Origin: Arthonia radiata
Lineage: Eukaryota; Ascomycota; Arthoniomycetes; Arthoniales; Arthoniaceae
Length of the DNA stretch: 64,000 nucleotides
NCBI GenBank assembly: GCA_002989075.1
Contig: PSQN01000014.1
Coordinates: 1,531,373-1,595,372, forward strand
Direction of reading: 5' to 3'
Positions 22,494-34,285 of the stretch are shown piece after piece. A model generated the notes under the pieces. That model had not been told where the DNA came from. It worked only from the letters and a program-made list of their open reading frames with translations, and did not search any database. The first letter of the stretch is position 1; every line of letters begins with the position of its first letter. Position numbers and translations under genes: made by a program.

Positions 22494-23601
22494 TCACATC
22501 CAAGCATCTTTGTGCTCCCTCGCCCAGTCCTCAAACTTCTTGGCTGGCCGTCCAATCATCCTCTCGACATGGTCATTAGGTACACCCTCACGATGCTCGA
22601 TGCCCGTCGCGGTATACCCCTCAAGGTAAACGACCAGTGCAGCGAGATCATCTGTCAGCCCATTCTGTATCAGCTGCTTCTTGCGTTCCTCAGGACTGAG
22701 GCGGACGTGGGTGATAGTTTTGCCTAGAGCGTTGCTCAGACGCGTTGCGATCTGGTAATGACATGTAAGTTTGTGTCCAGAAACAGCGCGCAGGAGCTCA
22801 TCAAGATGCGGCAGTAGTCTTGGAGCAAGAGAATCAGGCTTTGAGAGAGGAGGATGGTACTCACATCATCGTAGGATAGCGACTCGGGCCCAAGCACGTG
22901 GTAGTCACCCGCAGGCGGCTTCTCATCCGTGAGCGCCTTGAAGGCGAGCGCCGCGATGTCGTCGGTGGAGATGAAGTACGCTTCGCCGTCCTGAGCGGCG
23001 CTATAGATCTTGCTCTCGTTCCTGATAGTCGATTTGAAGCCCATGGCGTCGCCGAGGAAGTTGTCTGTGCATTTATACGAGGGATCAGCAAACAAAATAC
23101 CGATGCCCATACCGCGAGTCTGTTTGAGATCATGAGCGCAGTCTCGTCCTCGACAGGGCAAGCAATGAAGGACGGCAGCTTACCATTGAACCAAGTGGGC
23201 CGCATCACACTACTCTGCACTCCAAGATCCAACAAGTGTCGCCAGGTCATTCCACTACGTCCGTTGCCGGGGGTCGTACTCCCGCCAGCCAATAGCACAA
23301 AGCGCTTGACGTTATACTTCGCGTACGCATGATTGATGAACGCGATCATGAGCTGATCGGGGTTGGCGACTTCGGGCGCAATGAGGTAAATGGCTTTGAC
23401 GGGTTCCTTGAGAGACTCGAAGGGTGCGTCGTAGGTGGAAGCGTCAACCCAGTCGAACTTGACGCCGCGTTGTTGGAACTCGGCGGGCAAGCCTTCAGCA
23501 CCCCGGCGTGAGGTGAGCACGTACGGGATCTTGGCTCCCTCGAGCATAGGTGTCATGCGCATGCTGGTCTTGCCAGAGCCACCGGTTATGATGACAGCCA
23601 T
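22494..23601 (-). CDS. NmrA-like NAD(P)-binding oxidoreductase
   Basis: Exons 23184-23601, 22865-23064 and 22494-22751, with introns of 119 and 113 nt, give 291 residues. The N-terminus MAVIITGGSGKTSMRM is a Rossmann dinucleotide-binding loop of the GGxGKTS type seen in the NmrA-like group that includes ergot-alkaloid reductases such as FgaFS/EasG. YLIAPEV, RFVLLAGGST and MRPTWFN follow, and then DNFLGD is restored across intron 1. The C-terminal block RPAKKFEDWAREH is also family-typical. Enzyme or redox-sensor roles both occur in this family; no alkaloid biosynthesis genes are nearby, so a general oxidoreductase is the safer call. It converges with the GH31 gene, 89 bp apart. Confidence 0.88.
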
Positions 23602-24355
23602 ATTGTGAGTGATTTTGAAGGCGACAAAAGTGAAGAATGCGTCTCGTCCGTAAAGTCTATGTCAAAATAAGACGAGTAGATTGTAGTTACTGTAAGAGGT
23701 CTGCTTCTGACGGACCAGTACAGGGACGCTCAGCTCCCTTTATATCCCATTCCAAGCACGTGGGAGTTATAGGCAATACCGCTACATGTGCAAAGTTTCG
23801 ACACGCCCTTGCAGGGACGTCTGGTGAGACGGAGCATGCAAATGCGGAGATAGCATTTTGATTTCAAACACGCGCGGTACGACGAGATTCCGTACGAAGT
23901 TATGCTTCATGCCCTGCCTCCGGTTCGATTTAATGCCGAAGAGGACAGCGTCTTCCACCTGCCGGCGATAGGTGCTTGCAGCTTCGTGTATGCAAAGAAA
24001 TGGGGCTTGAGGAGGGTGGATTTAGACGCGGAGAAATTGAAACACGGACAAATTGAAACATGATCTGACAGCCGGAGCAACAACCACATCTTGCCGGATC
24101 GGGTTTAATGTCACGGTAAGGCGACGCCTCAATTTCTTTGGAACATTCAGCCTTCTTAACATCTCTCTCTGGCCGTGTCTGCCAGGAGGGAAACCTCTGC
24201 TCTGAACCACCCATGACAATGATAAGCACAAGCAATGCCTCTCGCCACACATTATCAAGGTGCGCGCTCTTCTGTCTTCACATCCAGGGATATTCATCAG
24301 AATGAGAGCACTTGATTGTTCCTCGGATCTGGAGCGGAGCCTGCAAAGAGTGCTT
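23602..24355. other. intergenic, nothing recognised
   Basis: About 750 bp between the NmrA-like gene start and the S28 peptidase stop. No gene recognised. Confidence 0.5.
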
Positions 24356-26148
24356 CTAATACCCTTGAGGCTTCCATGTCGGAAAAGCTCTCAACCATCT
24401 TTCGATGCTCCTGATCTCCCATAGATGCGCGTTCCTGATGAACTGCGGCTCAGCACTCACATCCAAGATGCCGTAGCTGTCCCAGTGATGGCCCGCCCCT
24501 GAGATCAACAACTCCGGGTGCAAATCGCTCGTCTGGTATCGCGGCGGTGCGTCGTTGGAATGATAGCACACATCGAGCCAGACATCCTGGTCGCCGTCGA
24601 TAAAGGCGAGGCGGTCGGCCGTGAAGTTGAAGTCACCGTACTGGTTGTAGAAGTCGAGATTGGGTCCGTCTGAGGGCACGCTGTTATACTCTCCTGCAGG
24701 GAACCCCCAGGTGCACCATTGCTGAGTATAGTCAGCGGTAATGACACGAGAGAGCAGAGAAGACCCTGTCGCTGGCGCGGCTTGGTAGGCGCCTTGTTCC
24801 GTGCATGAGGAATAAAGGTAGGAGCGGTCGACAGAATTGGTCGTGTCGGCCCAGTGGGTTTCTATCCATCTGTCAGTCGTCCCATAGCCTCAGTAAACAT
24901 GTGAGCTGGCGTACCGTTTTGAGTGCCAAAGCATTCAGTGTTATCATAGTCACCAGATTCGCAGATGGGCAACACGACGAGCTTGACATAGTTTGCGTAA
25001 TTGCCGAGGTTGGTCCAGGGTTCCCCATTAGTATAGCTCGCGAGTGTGTAGTCGACCTGGGTGATGTTCTCCGGCGCGTCAAGGTTCGTCACGTTGGTGC
25101 AGAAGTTCCAAAAATCATCAGAGCCATACGAAGAGTTCCAATCTAGACATCGATGTCAGCACACTTGGTTCTCAGAGCGAACAGTGACAACTAATTTGGG
25201 GACGTACTGAGCTCTTGCCACGTGCTCGTTGGGTAAAAGAAGGGGCCACCGATAGGAAACGCGATGGTCTGGGCAAAGTCCCTGTCATCGGTCAAAGCCT
25301 CGAGGCCGAACAGCGACTTGAAGGTGTTGACGGCATCTCGGTTTCCAGAATCGACAAGCTGATCGAACTTATCGACTATGCCGTTGATGCTTGCCACGCA
25401 GTCTTGCGGAGCATATTTCTGGATCGGCGCGTACCTGCAATCATCTCGTCAGCAACCTCGGCCTCCATTCGCAGTTTTCAGCATCGCGCAAGACTTGCCA
25501 CTCGGGATACTCCTTCACCGCATGGATCACCCCACTGCTTGCAATCCCGCCATACAGCACATCGCCATGGGCCTTTACACTAAATGCGGTCTGCGCTCCC
25601 GCCAAACTCCCGCCGTATAAAATCCACGGCGTGGCCGGTGCCGTCAGGTCGCCCTCGACGCCCGGGAACACCGCATGCTGCGCAAAGTACGCGTTGTCCG
25701 CAATTGTCTGCTCGGTTGTCAAGTATGCCAGCTGGTCAGTAGTGGTGGTGTTGTAGGGGTATGATTCTCCATAATATCTGTTCTCGAGGATGACACCAAG
25801 CCCGTGGAACTGTTGCATCAGAATTTGGACGATGCCCGTCTCGAGATTCGAAAAGCGTGACTCGCCGGACGTCTCACCGCCAATGTAGAGAAACACGGGA
25901 CCGCCTGGTTGATAGTAGGAGGAGTCAAAGAAATAGCGCTGTTTGAAGGTGCCTGCATCGTGTGGGAGGTAGCGATCGTTGTCTGGGTAATGGTCGATGG
26001 GTTGGTCGATTGTATTTGGGCTGTAGGTGGTGTCCGTGGTGGTATCTTGCCTGTGCTGTAAGCGTAGAGCGTCCGAGTAAGGCTGCTTGACCACGCCGGC
26101 GACGGCAATGGACGCGCCAAGGAATATGGTCAGTAGTGTCTTGGCCAT
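24356..26148 (-). CDS. secreted S28-family serine peptidase (prolyl carboxypeptidase-like)
   Basis: Four exons, 25499-26148, 25208-25434, 24915-25142 and 24356-24861, give 536 residues. The N-terminal 18-20 residues are a signal peptide (MAKTLLTIFLGASIAVAG). S28 features: IDQPIDHY, GPVFLYIGGE, ENRYYGES, the nucleophile block YGGSLAGA with Ser181, IDGDQD near the catalytic Asp and GAGHHWD near His493. Such enzymes cleave after proline and work at acid pH. Intron 1 (25435-25498) uses a GC donor, GGCAAGT. Only this site joins EYPEW to YAPIQKYAPQDC in frame, restoring the conserved sequence. Introns 2 and 3 are canonical (65 and 53 nt). The ATG at 26148 was chosen over upstream codons because it begins the signal peptide. 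Confidence 0.92.
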
Positions 26149-26744
26149 TGTCGCGCGAACTGATATTGTTCGCTTGGGCGTGCAGTGGGAGGAAAGCCAA
26201 GAGTGAGGAGCTGTCGAGAGAAGTAAAAGCTCAGTGTATTGTTTTAAGGAGCACGTCATTGTGCTTGAAGCTACCGCCGCCAGCTAGCAAATGCCCGCTG
26301 TTGGGTGCTACGCTTCTATCTTTCGATACTCGGTATGCACGGCGGATGTAACTTGTACCACCTTAAAGAGGCATGGTCACATCCCATACCTTCCAAGTAT
26401 GATCTAGTATACTCTGTACGAGAGCTTGCCATGGCTCTGAACGAGCCTCAGAGGTAGGACGCAATATTTCGTAGACTTTGACATCGAAATTGTATCTCTG
26501 GCATCAGGAAACGTTTGCTCCGTTAGAAGGTTGAGCTTTGGATGAAGCGTACTTGACGTGTCTGTAAATGGACCTCTGGTCGCACAGGATATAAACTCGG
26601 CTGTCTGGTGCTGCAAGCATGCGCTCTAATAAATGACGATGGGCCTCGCTATGCAGTAACACTCTTCAACAAGCCTCTCGAACGCTATCATCGCTGAACG
26701 CAACAGAACGAGTTCTGTACATGGTGTCATCACTTTTCGAACTT
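26149..26744. other. intergenic, nothing recognised
   Basis: About 600 bp between the S28 gene start and the reductase stop, both on the minus strand. Confidence 0.5.
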
Positions 26745-28859
26745 TTACCAAACCTCCATCACGAATCGTCCATTGTCCTTTTGTTCCTGCCAGAACTTCA
26801 TTGCTCCGGCTTCGTCCCAGCCACCCCGCTCCATGGCGACTTCTTTCAGGGCATGTTCGACGCCTTCGCCCATGCCTTTGCTGCTCCCACACACGAAAAT
26901 ACGCCCATCGATAGCATGGATGACATCCCATACAATGTCGCCTTGCTGACGAACCTCGTCCTGGACGTAGTGCGATTCTGACTGTGCCGGACTGAAGTTG
27001 GAGCCTTCTCGCTTGAAGCCGTCACGTTCAGCTTGCTTTTGCAATGCGGTCAAATCAGTCTCACTATAGTTGTTGTGGTGGTCCCGTAGGTCCAGCTGCT
27101 TATTCTTACGCTGCCATTTGCGACTCTGCACAACCTTTTTGATCTGCGACTCGTACTTGCCGAGCTCACCGCTGTAAAGCTCGTCGACACTAGAGTCTCG
27201 GACACCTTGGACGAGCCAGATCTTGTTCGCGCAGTTGGCGTTCTGCAGTCTGTTCAAGATGAAGCCGCGGAAAGGAGCCATGCCAACGCCCGCACCGATG
27301 AGCATCATAGGGCCATTGCTGACACCGAACTCTTTCGACAGCGGATTTGCCATCAGACCGCGGAAGAGAGGGATCCTGAGGTCTGGCATGGGGTTGTTAC
27401 CGCGATCGTGAAGGTGGGCTTTCTCAGCAGCGATGAATCTGTGGGCTAATCGCTCGAGGTACCCTGATCCCACACCCGTCCGTGGCATTTCCGCACGCCA
27501 ATCAGGGGACTCATGAATCGTAACGGCGATCTCAATCAAGCGACGTCCGGCGGTGCCTTCGCGCTTCGATGAGACATGTGGGTCATTCGACAATGAATAA
27601 AAGCGCGGCATAAGCTGCGGTAGGACTCCTAAGAGATCTTCGAGAGGAGGCTTGGATGATGGGAACGCACGCAGTATCTGCGTGAGAGCAAGATGAGGGC
27701 CGGTACGTAAGTCGCAGAATGTAGGCTGCCCCTCTGCAGAAGAAATATACTCCAGAATCTTCTTTTCGTTTGGCGCCGAAGCGTGCTCCGCAAGCACGCG
27801 AAGCAGTGCCTTAGTGGGTGGGTATGACTGGATGTCGGTGCACCATGTCAAGATCTCGCGACGCGTTGTGGTCAGTGAGCGAGCAGTCTCATCCCCCCAG
27901 ATGGTTGGCCAGCGCCCACCTGTGGTGTGAAGGACGACGGGCTTGTCACGAAGGAAACGAGGTACGCCCAGCAGGTCGAAGATCTCATTGACCGCAGCAG
28001 GGTCATTGGGAGGACATACGCCAATGGCGCCTCCGACTTTGAAGTCCGTCCCACCCTCCTCTGGGTAGTCGGTCACGTCAATGTCGAAGTGAAAGGTACG
28101 CTTCTCGGCGCCAGGTTTGGTGAGCTCCCGAGCATGAAATATTGGTACCGAGTGGACGTCATATGGTGGATGCGGTTGCACGAAACTGGGTGTGTGGGAT
28201 TCAACAGTCGAAGTATGATGCGCTTCAGGCCGAGGCTTTTCAAACGAGATCTTACCTTCCGGATACTCGCCGATGCCGGTGAGTTTCGAGTCGAGTGCAA
28301 TCGGCCGGAGCTTCAGATTCAAACTTCGATACGCGTCGTTGTCAGGTTGGTCAATGGGTGTGGCGTACTCGCTGGCGGGGATTGGCGGCGCCTTGTTTAA
28401 AAAGCAGCACCCACCTCCGCAGCAGTACTTCTCAATGAGCTGCGTCCCGCTCTGATTGTCGCCAACTGTGTCGCTGAGTGTTTGAGGGTCTTGAGTAACG
28501 AGCGTGGTGGAGGCGTGCTCATTCTCGGTCTTTGTCACGTCTACCTCGGCAATGTGTCCATCTTCGTGGTCGGCATCTGACGAGCTCTTGCGGGTGAGGT
28601 CGGTAGTGGGTGTCAAGGGGATGTCGGAGTCGATTGACGCGTCCGACCAAACGAGAGACTCGCCGGAAGAATGCGTGGATGAGGCGGCGCTTTGGTCGGG
28701 GCTAGAGCTTGTAGATTGACGGCGACGCGTCAGAGCGCGCTGGGAGGGCCGGCGTCGGAAGTCTTTCCATCGTTGATGCTGTGATGAACAGTGTGTGGAA
28801 GTACGGCGACGTGGAGTTCTCATTGCCGAGAGCAAGTCATAACTAGAGGGGCTTGACAT
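26745..28859 (-). CDS. diflavin-reductase-like FAD/NADPH oxidoreductase lacking an FMN domain
   Basis: A single exon of 704 residues. Residues 1-140 are Ser/Thr/Arg-rich and probably disordered. A cysteine cluster CCGGGCC follows (Cys146, 147, 151, 152). From about residue 220 the protein matches the FAD-binding and NADP-binding halves of cytochrome P450 reductase/sulfite reductase: the connecting domain with IGVCPPND, the FAD motif RFYSLSND, then MLIGAGVGMAPFRGF, FVCGSSKGMGEGV, and a terminal Trp (FVMEVW) that stacks on FAD in this family. No flavodoxin (FMN) domain precedes it, so electrons must leave FAD by another route, perhaps through a partner or the cysteine cluster (inference). I do not know a gene name. 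Confidence 0.88.
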   Translation of the reverse strand: MSSPSSYDLLSAMRTPRRRTSTHCSSQHQRWKDFRRRPSQRALTRRRQSTSSSPDQSAASSTHSSGESLVWSDASIDSDIPLTPTTDLTRKSSSDADHEDGHIAEVDVTKTENEHASTTLVTQDPQTLSDTVGDNQSGTQLIEKYCCGGGCCFLNKAPPIPASEYATPIDQPDNDAYRSLNLKLRPIALDSKLTGIGEYPEGKISFEKPRPEAHHTSTVESHTPSFVQPHPPYDVHSVPIFHARELTKPGAEKRTFHFDIDVTDYPEEGGTDFKVGGAIGVCPPNDPAAVNEIFDLLGVPRFLRDKPVVLHTTGGRWPTIWGDETARSLTTTRREILTWCTDIQSYPPTKALLRVLAEHASAPNEKKILEYISSAEGQPTFCDLRTGPHLALTQILRAFPSSKPPLEDLLGVLPQLMPRFYSLSNDPHVSSKREGTAGRRLIEIAVTIHESPDWRAEMPRTGVGSGYLERLAHRFIAAEKAHLHDRGNNPMPDLRIPLFRGLMANPLSKEFGVSNGPMMLIGAGVGMAPFRGFILNRLQNANCANKIWLVQGVRDSSVDELYSGELGKYESQIKKVVQSRKWQRKNKQLDLRDHHNNYSETDLTALQKQAERDGFKREGSNFSPAQSESHYVQDEVRQQGDIVWDVIHAIDGRIFVCGSSKGMGEGVEHALKEVAMERGGWDEAGAMKFWQEQKDNGRFVMEVW

Positions 28860-30010
28860 AGGCAGTGGGATGTTGAGGGGGACTGGATGATTTCAATGGT
28901 CAGTGGCAGTCATTGATGATCGAGATAAAGATGAAAAAGATAGGGGCAGGAGTATGGCGAGGACGGGAAGGATGACAGTCTGGGGGAAATTGTTGCAAAA
29001 TGAAAAGGGTGCGCACATTTAGAGTTAAAATTGGTGGAAAGCGAGCAGCGGAGGGAGGCGGCGGCTGTTGTAGGAGTGGAGGGCGGATGATGAAAGGATG
29101 ATGATGATGCTGAGCTGATGCTGCTATTCGGAGCTCGCTGATGCGACGGTCGCGCTCGTATCTTGGTGGTAGAGGTGAGCGAGAGCTGAGAGGCCGCGCG
29201 CCGAGTGAGGTTCATGGGCACATTCTTGAGAGTAGAGGGCTTGTATGAGGACAGCACGTTATTATTGTTATTGAAGAGCGTAGGAAAAATAAAGTTCTTT
29301 ATGGTAGAGAAATAGAGTTTGGGCATGGCTTGAGTGGCGGAGCTGTCCTCCGATCAATGATCAATATCGCCCTCGCTCGGGAAAGTTGCTCTACTCATTC
29401 AACATCGACAAGGACCAGCCATACACTATCTACAACATCCACTGCCTGACTTGCGCCTTCCAAAGCTCAGTTCCCATCGATTCAACATATCCTGGACAGA
29501 TGAGTGAGATCAGAGCAGCAAAGGGAGGCATGCACCCTCATGCAGCCCGCACGCTGGCCCGGCTTCGGCCTGGGCATATTGGCGCTTCCAACGACCGGCA
29601 TCGTTGCAGAAAGGCTCCAGGCATCGCGAGCACACAGCCATTCATACCCCGACCCAATCATGCTGACAAATCTCCGTGATGCTGGGACCAGAGGTACTCG
29701 ACGCCCCCCAGTATTAATCGATGAGGGGCTTGCATATCCCACTGCTCCTGCACCTGCACCAGGCCCCTCATAGACGAGGTGGCAGGGTTTGGCGTGTTCC
29801 TTCGTGTCCTCGAATGAATCACAGGCCATTGCGTCGGACTCGCTGTCTTGATACAAGGTGTGGTGATCGTAAGTATTAGATTAAAGTATAGCATAGTGGT
29901 ATCATAGAAACACAACAAAGCAGCAATACCTACCCGTACACCTTCTCCCCCTCATCTCCTCTTATTCGGTCCTCCTCCTCCTCCACTCTCGCCTGGCAGC
30001 AGAACGATGT
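28860..30010. other. long intergenic region, nothing recognised
   Basis: About 1.15 kb upstream of the reductase gene and downstream of the large disordered-protein gene. It contains pyrimidine/purine-biased stretches near 29,040-29,110 and 29,945-29,990. Candidate short ORFs lack ATG starts or coding character. Confidence 0.45.
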
Positions 30011-33000
30011 CTAATCATTCAGCCCAAAGGCTCTCCTCAAGCCCTGAAACTTCTTCGCCTTGCCCGTCTTCTTGCTCACCACCGGTTCTTTCGTCAGCTT
30101 GCCCTTGCGCTGAGTACCATGCCCACGTCCCAGGTCAGGCGCCGTCATGGCGCTGTCCTGCTTGTTGCCCAGCGCCGGCCGGTCGGGGCTTTTGGTCGCT
30201 TCCGTCGCCACAGCTGTAGGGGAGCTCACTCCATCGCTGGTGGTGGGCCGCTGCTCGTCGTATCCCGCGGCGGTCGTCCGGTACTGCTCGGGTATAGGTG
30301 GAGGTGGGAATGGGTAATCCTCCTTGCCCAATTTACCACCTGTCGGCGTCGTCGGAGCTGAGGAATCTCGACTCGTGAAGCTGAGGCGGCGAAGCATGCT
30401 ATTGCGCTTCTCTTTCTCCTTATCCTTCTCGCCTTTGTTGTCCCGCAGAGTCTTTGCAAAGCCCTTGGACGGTGTTTGAGGCCGTGAGCTGGGCGAGGTC
30501 GGCGCGTTTGCCCATTTCGATTCTGCGAGTGGAGGCTGTTGTTCCTGCTCGGCAGATTTGTGCTTTCGACCAAAGCCGAGTATGCTATGCCGCTTCTCTC
30601 TGTCTTTTGCGACACCATTGTCTCGAAGAGTACCGGCTGCAAGCACTTTGCCCTCGGCGGTGCTACCATCCGCGTGGTCTGCCTTTGGGCTCGTGGGAGA
30701 TGCTGCACTCTCGTCTTGCATCGCCTCGGTGGCGGCCATGGGCGGGGCAGTCACCGCTGGCGTAGCTGCTGCAGGAGCGTGTTTGGAGGTCTCGATACCC
30801 GCAGGATTCGGGCTCTTCCCAAAGCTAAGCACAGCCGAGGCTGGCGGCGTACCAGGCCTCTCCTTGGACGACCGGGGCAGTGCTGGTTCGGTCGGCTTCG
30901 AAGCTTCTTCGTCGCTGTCTTCAAGCTCCGTCGAGTCTCCTTCTTCTTGACCTTGCAGTCTTGGTATACCTCGGACTGGAGCCAGCCGTATTTTCATAGG
31001 CTTCACTGGAGCGTTATCATCAGAGTCGTCAGAATCAGCAAACCGACTACGGAAGTTCATGCGCCCACCGCCACCGTCCGAATCTTCATCGCTCGAATCT
31101 GCGAAACGGCTACCGAATCGTCGACCTCCCCCTCCACCGGCTTTCTTTGGCTTGATGGGCTTGGGTTTGGATTTACCAAAGCGGAGGAATCCGCTGCCCT
31201 TGCCTTCTGAAGTAGAGTCGACCGAATGGCGCGCAGTGCTGCGCATCGACGTCCGGCCAAATGCTGCCTCATGGGGTGACGACGCAGGAGCCGGGGCTGC
31301 CGCTCGGCCGTCACGCATGGATTTTGACAGGCTGTACTTGTAGTCACCATCCTTTCTCGTTGTCCGGCCTCGCTCTTCATCTTGCTTTGCTGCTTCGCGC
31401 GAGGCCTTTCGCTCCGCGTCTTTTGCCGCCATTGCTTTGGCCGTAGCTTGGGCGAGAGCAATCGCATCAGCTGAAGCTTGGGGCTCAGCAGCCTTCGGCT
31501 TGCTCTGCGGACTGCCCCGTGAGGGCGAGCGCTCGGGAGCCCCTCGCATGGAGGACATCATGGATCCAGACTGGCGCATTGACATTCTGAAATGTGTTGG
31601 CTCTGTAGATGCGGCTGGCTGAGCTGGCTTTTGCGGCCTGGGCTGCTTAAGAGCGGACTTCGTTGGCTGGCTTGATTGGTGCAGGCTTCCATTAGGACGG
31701 GAGCGAAGCTTCGCAGGATTCTGAGGTTTCGGCGCAGGCTCTCTTTGTGGGCCTGTGGCCACTTTGGGTCGTTTGTTAGATTCTAGAGCTTGCTTCTGCT
31801 GCTCGCTGAGACTGCTCCAGTATGCTCTTGCTTGATTCCAATCTTCAGCGGGTGCATTGGACGTTGACGCTGGCACAGGCTCAACGGTAGTAAAAGCTGT
31901 TACAGTAGAAATCTCTTGCGAGGGCATCGCAGCGATTGGGATAGCTCCGCCGGTGTTGAGGCTACCGAGACCGACTTCGCTCTCCTTTGCTTCTGTCGCA
32001 GGGCTTTCTAGGATGGCATCGAGTGATGTGAATCCACCTGCTGCATCTAATTCCGATTGGTCCTCGACTGAATCGCTGAACCGCTCATTGTCGCCCTCGT
32101 CGGTGTCGGAATCTTCCTGAACGACCACTGGTTGCGGCCGTGTAGCTGTCTGAAATGCAGCAGCATCTTCCAATTGATTATCGACAACAGGCTTTGGATG
32201 AGAACCGGCTGCGGAGGGGGCGTCTTCCGCAGACAAGACGCCTTCAAGATCGTGTGCTTTGGGCTGCTGAGGCTGTGGCTGGGATGCGAATGCATTGCCC
32301 GCCTCGAAATTGGGAGTTGCAGGCTGAACTGCGATTTGCGGACCGGACAATGCGGGACTGCTATCTTCATCATCAGAATCGTCCTCTTGCAAAGCCGCTG
32401 CAGTATCTCTCATTGCTTTCTTCTCCCCAGCAGTCTCGGTCTTGAATGCGTCCTCCTCAGCGGTATCTGCACCCGTCACGTTCTTCCTCCCTCTCACACT
32501 TCCAAACGATGGCAGCACAGGCCTGGGGCTCATTGAAAAGTCTTGCTCTTCTGCAGTGGGTTCAGTCTTATATTGCGGGCTCAGGATCGCGTTGAGGGGA
32601 CTTTCCAGCGTTTCCGCGGCTTGTCCAACCATGACCGGACGCTCTTCGAAGCTCACTCTTACGCTCTTCTTTTTCCTGCTGCTGCTGGGTACGCTGCTCT
32701 CATCCGACAAAACAGAGCCTGCATCAGACTGCGTGCTGATGTCACGGTTATGTGCGGGCGACATCCCCCTCGGAGAAGATCCTTTCAGAGCAGACTTGAC
32801 AGGTGAGACAGACCGTGCAGGCGGCGTATGCTTGGTGACTTCCAACAGCGGCTGGGCGGAGAAGTGGGCGGATCGTCCCGGACTGGCTGATGGCGCTCGA
32901 CCTCTGCCAGCGGTAGGCGTCTGTTGCGAAGATGCTATAGGCGAGCTGACAGATCGGTTGTGCTGTTTGCTAGTACTGGGTGACATGAGACTGTTGGTCG

Positions 33001-34285
33001 TGGCAGACTTCGGAAGCGGCTTTGAAGGCGAAGTATATTTGTCCGTCAGGGGTCTGGCGAGTAGCGAGGCAGCTCGGGTCTGGAACGCTTTAATCTGGTC
33101 TACAGATGGCTGCGGTGTAGATTCAGTTGCTGAAGCTGACAAGATCTCGGGCTGTCTCGAATGAGGCGCCGCCGCCGATTGCGTGTCAACGCGAGGTCGC
33201 TGATTGGGTGCAGAAGAGATGCGGTTCGTTGGTAGAGGAGGCACCGATCCCATTGGCATTGACACTGCCCTCGCGCTTCTCGCGGGAGAAGTACCAGCCT
33301 GTCTTTGCTTGGGCAGATTTGCCAGGCCAGCCCCAGAAGGTGTGACCGGCCGAGAGCTTGATTGTGCTTGAGCTTGAGCCTGGGCCTGTGCAACCTTTGC
33401 TTGCGCACCTTCTTTGGCCAGTCGCTGAGCCTCATTCCGTTTCCGTTCTCTCTCGATCCAATCCTGCTCTTGAAGCCTGGAGGCTTCTCTCCGCTCCTCC
33501 AGTCTGCGGTACTGCTCGGGTGAAAGGCCAAGCGAGGCCGCAGGTTGTGGACTTTGATTCATGTTTCGAATGTTTGGAGGGGGGGAGGTCATTTGCGGTG
33601 ACATTGGTCTTGAGAAATTTATGTTGCGCGGAGACCCTGTAGGAGATGTTGGCGACGCGGTGTCTCGAGCTCTTGTGACCGCATCCGCCTGTGCGAATGG
33701 CTGAGACTTTTGCGAGGCCCATCGACTGCTTTCCATGCTCTTTGGCCGCTGCTGACTCGGTGGAGGCGAAACGACATTTCTAGGGACATCCCCATTTCGT
33801 CTACTAGACTTGAGGGGGACGCTTGGAACACCATTGTTCGGGAGAGGCGGAATGTTCTGCGGGAGGGCCGGAACAGGTGGAGTAGCATTGCGAGCTGGAG
33901 ATGGCGTGCGGAATGACCGTTGTGTCATGGAGCCGTTGCTCCCACGGCGCTGGAGGTTGCTGCTGAACGGTTGTCTCTGATTGCTAGCGCTACTACCAAG
34001 AGAAGAGGTAGAGCCGCGCCGTACCATGCGCTTGGTTTGCACATCACCGACCGGTGTCGGAGTGTATGATCGTAGAGCCGCTGCCGCAGCTGCGTTGGAA
34101 AGCTGGCTTTCTTCCGACTGTCTCGCGCGGAATGCTTGGACGGCGGCTGTGGTAGCAGAGGGTGTAGTATTGGAAGGTGGCTGATGGTGCTGCGTAAAGA
34201 ATTAGCAGGGCTTCCGTGTGCAAATTGAAGATGGAATACATACGAGGCTCGAGGACGAGCGCTTTTTGCGAAACATAGAAGACAT
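30011..34285 (-). CDS. very large, largely disordered protein, possibly cortical/eisosome-associated
   Basis: Exon 1 (34244-34285) encodes MSSMFRKKRSSSSL. A 54-nt intron precedes exon 2 (30011-34189), giving 1,406 residues. Early exon 2 holds an alanine run (SNAAAAAALRS) followed by PTPVGDVQTKRMVRRGS, which looks conserved. A charged coiled-coil-like stretch (RRLEERREASRLQEQDWIER) lies near residue 230. Two related acidic blocks (RRFGSRFADSSDED and FRSRFADSDDSDD) and a final basic LRRAFGLND follow. Low-complexity Ser/Pro/Gln/Ala dominates. The architecture recalls long cortical scaffold proteins of filamentous ascomycetes such as Seg1-like eisosome factors, but I cannot confirm that. It is certainly protein coding, given an open frame of 4.2 kb. 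Confidence 0.8.

Noticed and set aside
22494-23601. An ergot-alkaloid pathway gene
   Set aside because: The NmrA-like protein resembles such reductases only at the level of the nucleotide-binding fold, and no other alkaloid genes are present.
30011-34042. Plus-strand ORFs (for example 32442-33164) as genes
   Set aside because: They lie antisense to the 4.2-kb open frame of the disordered protein and lack any domain.
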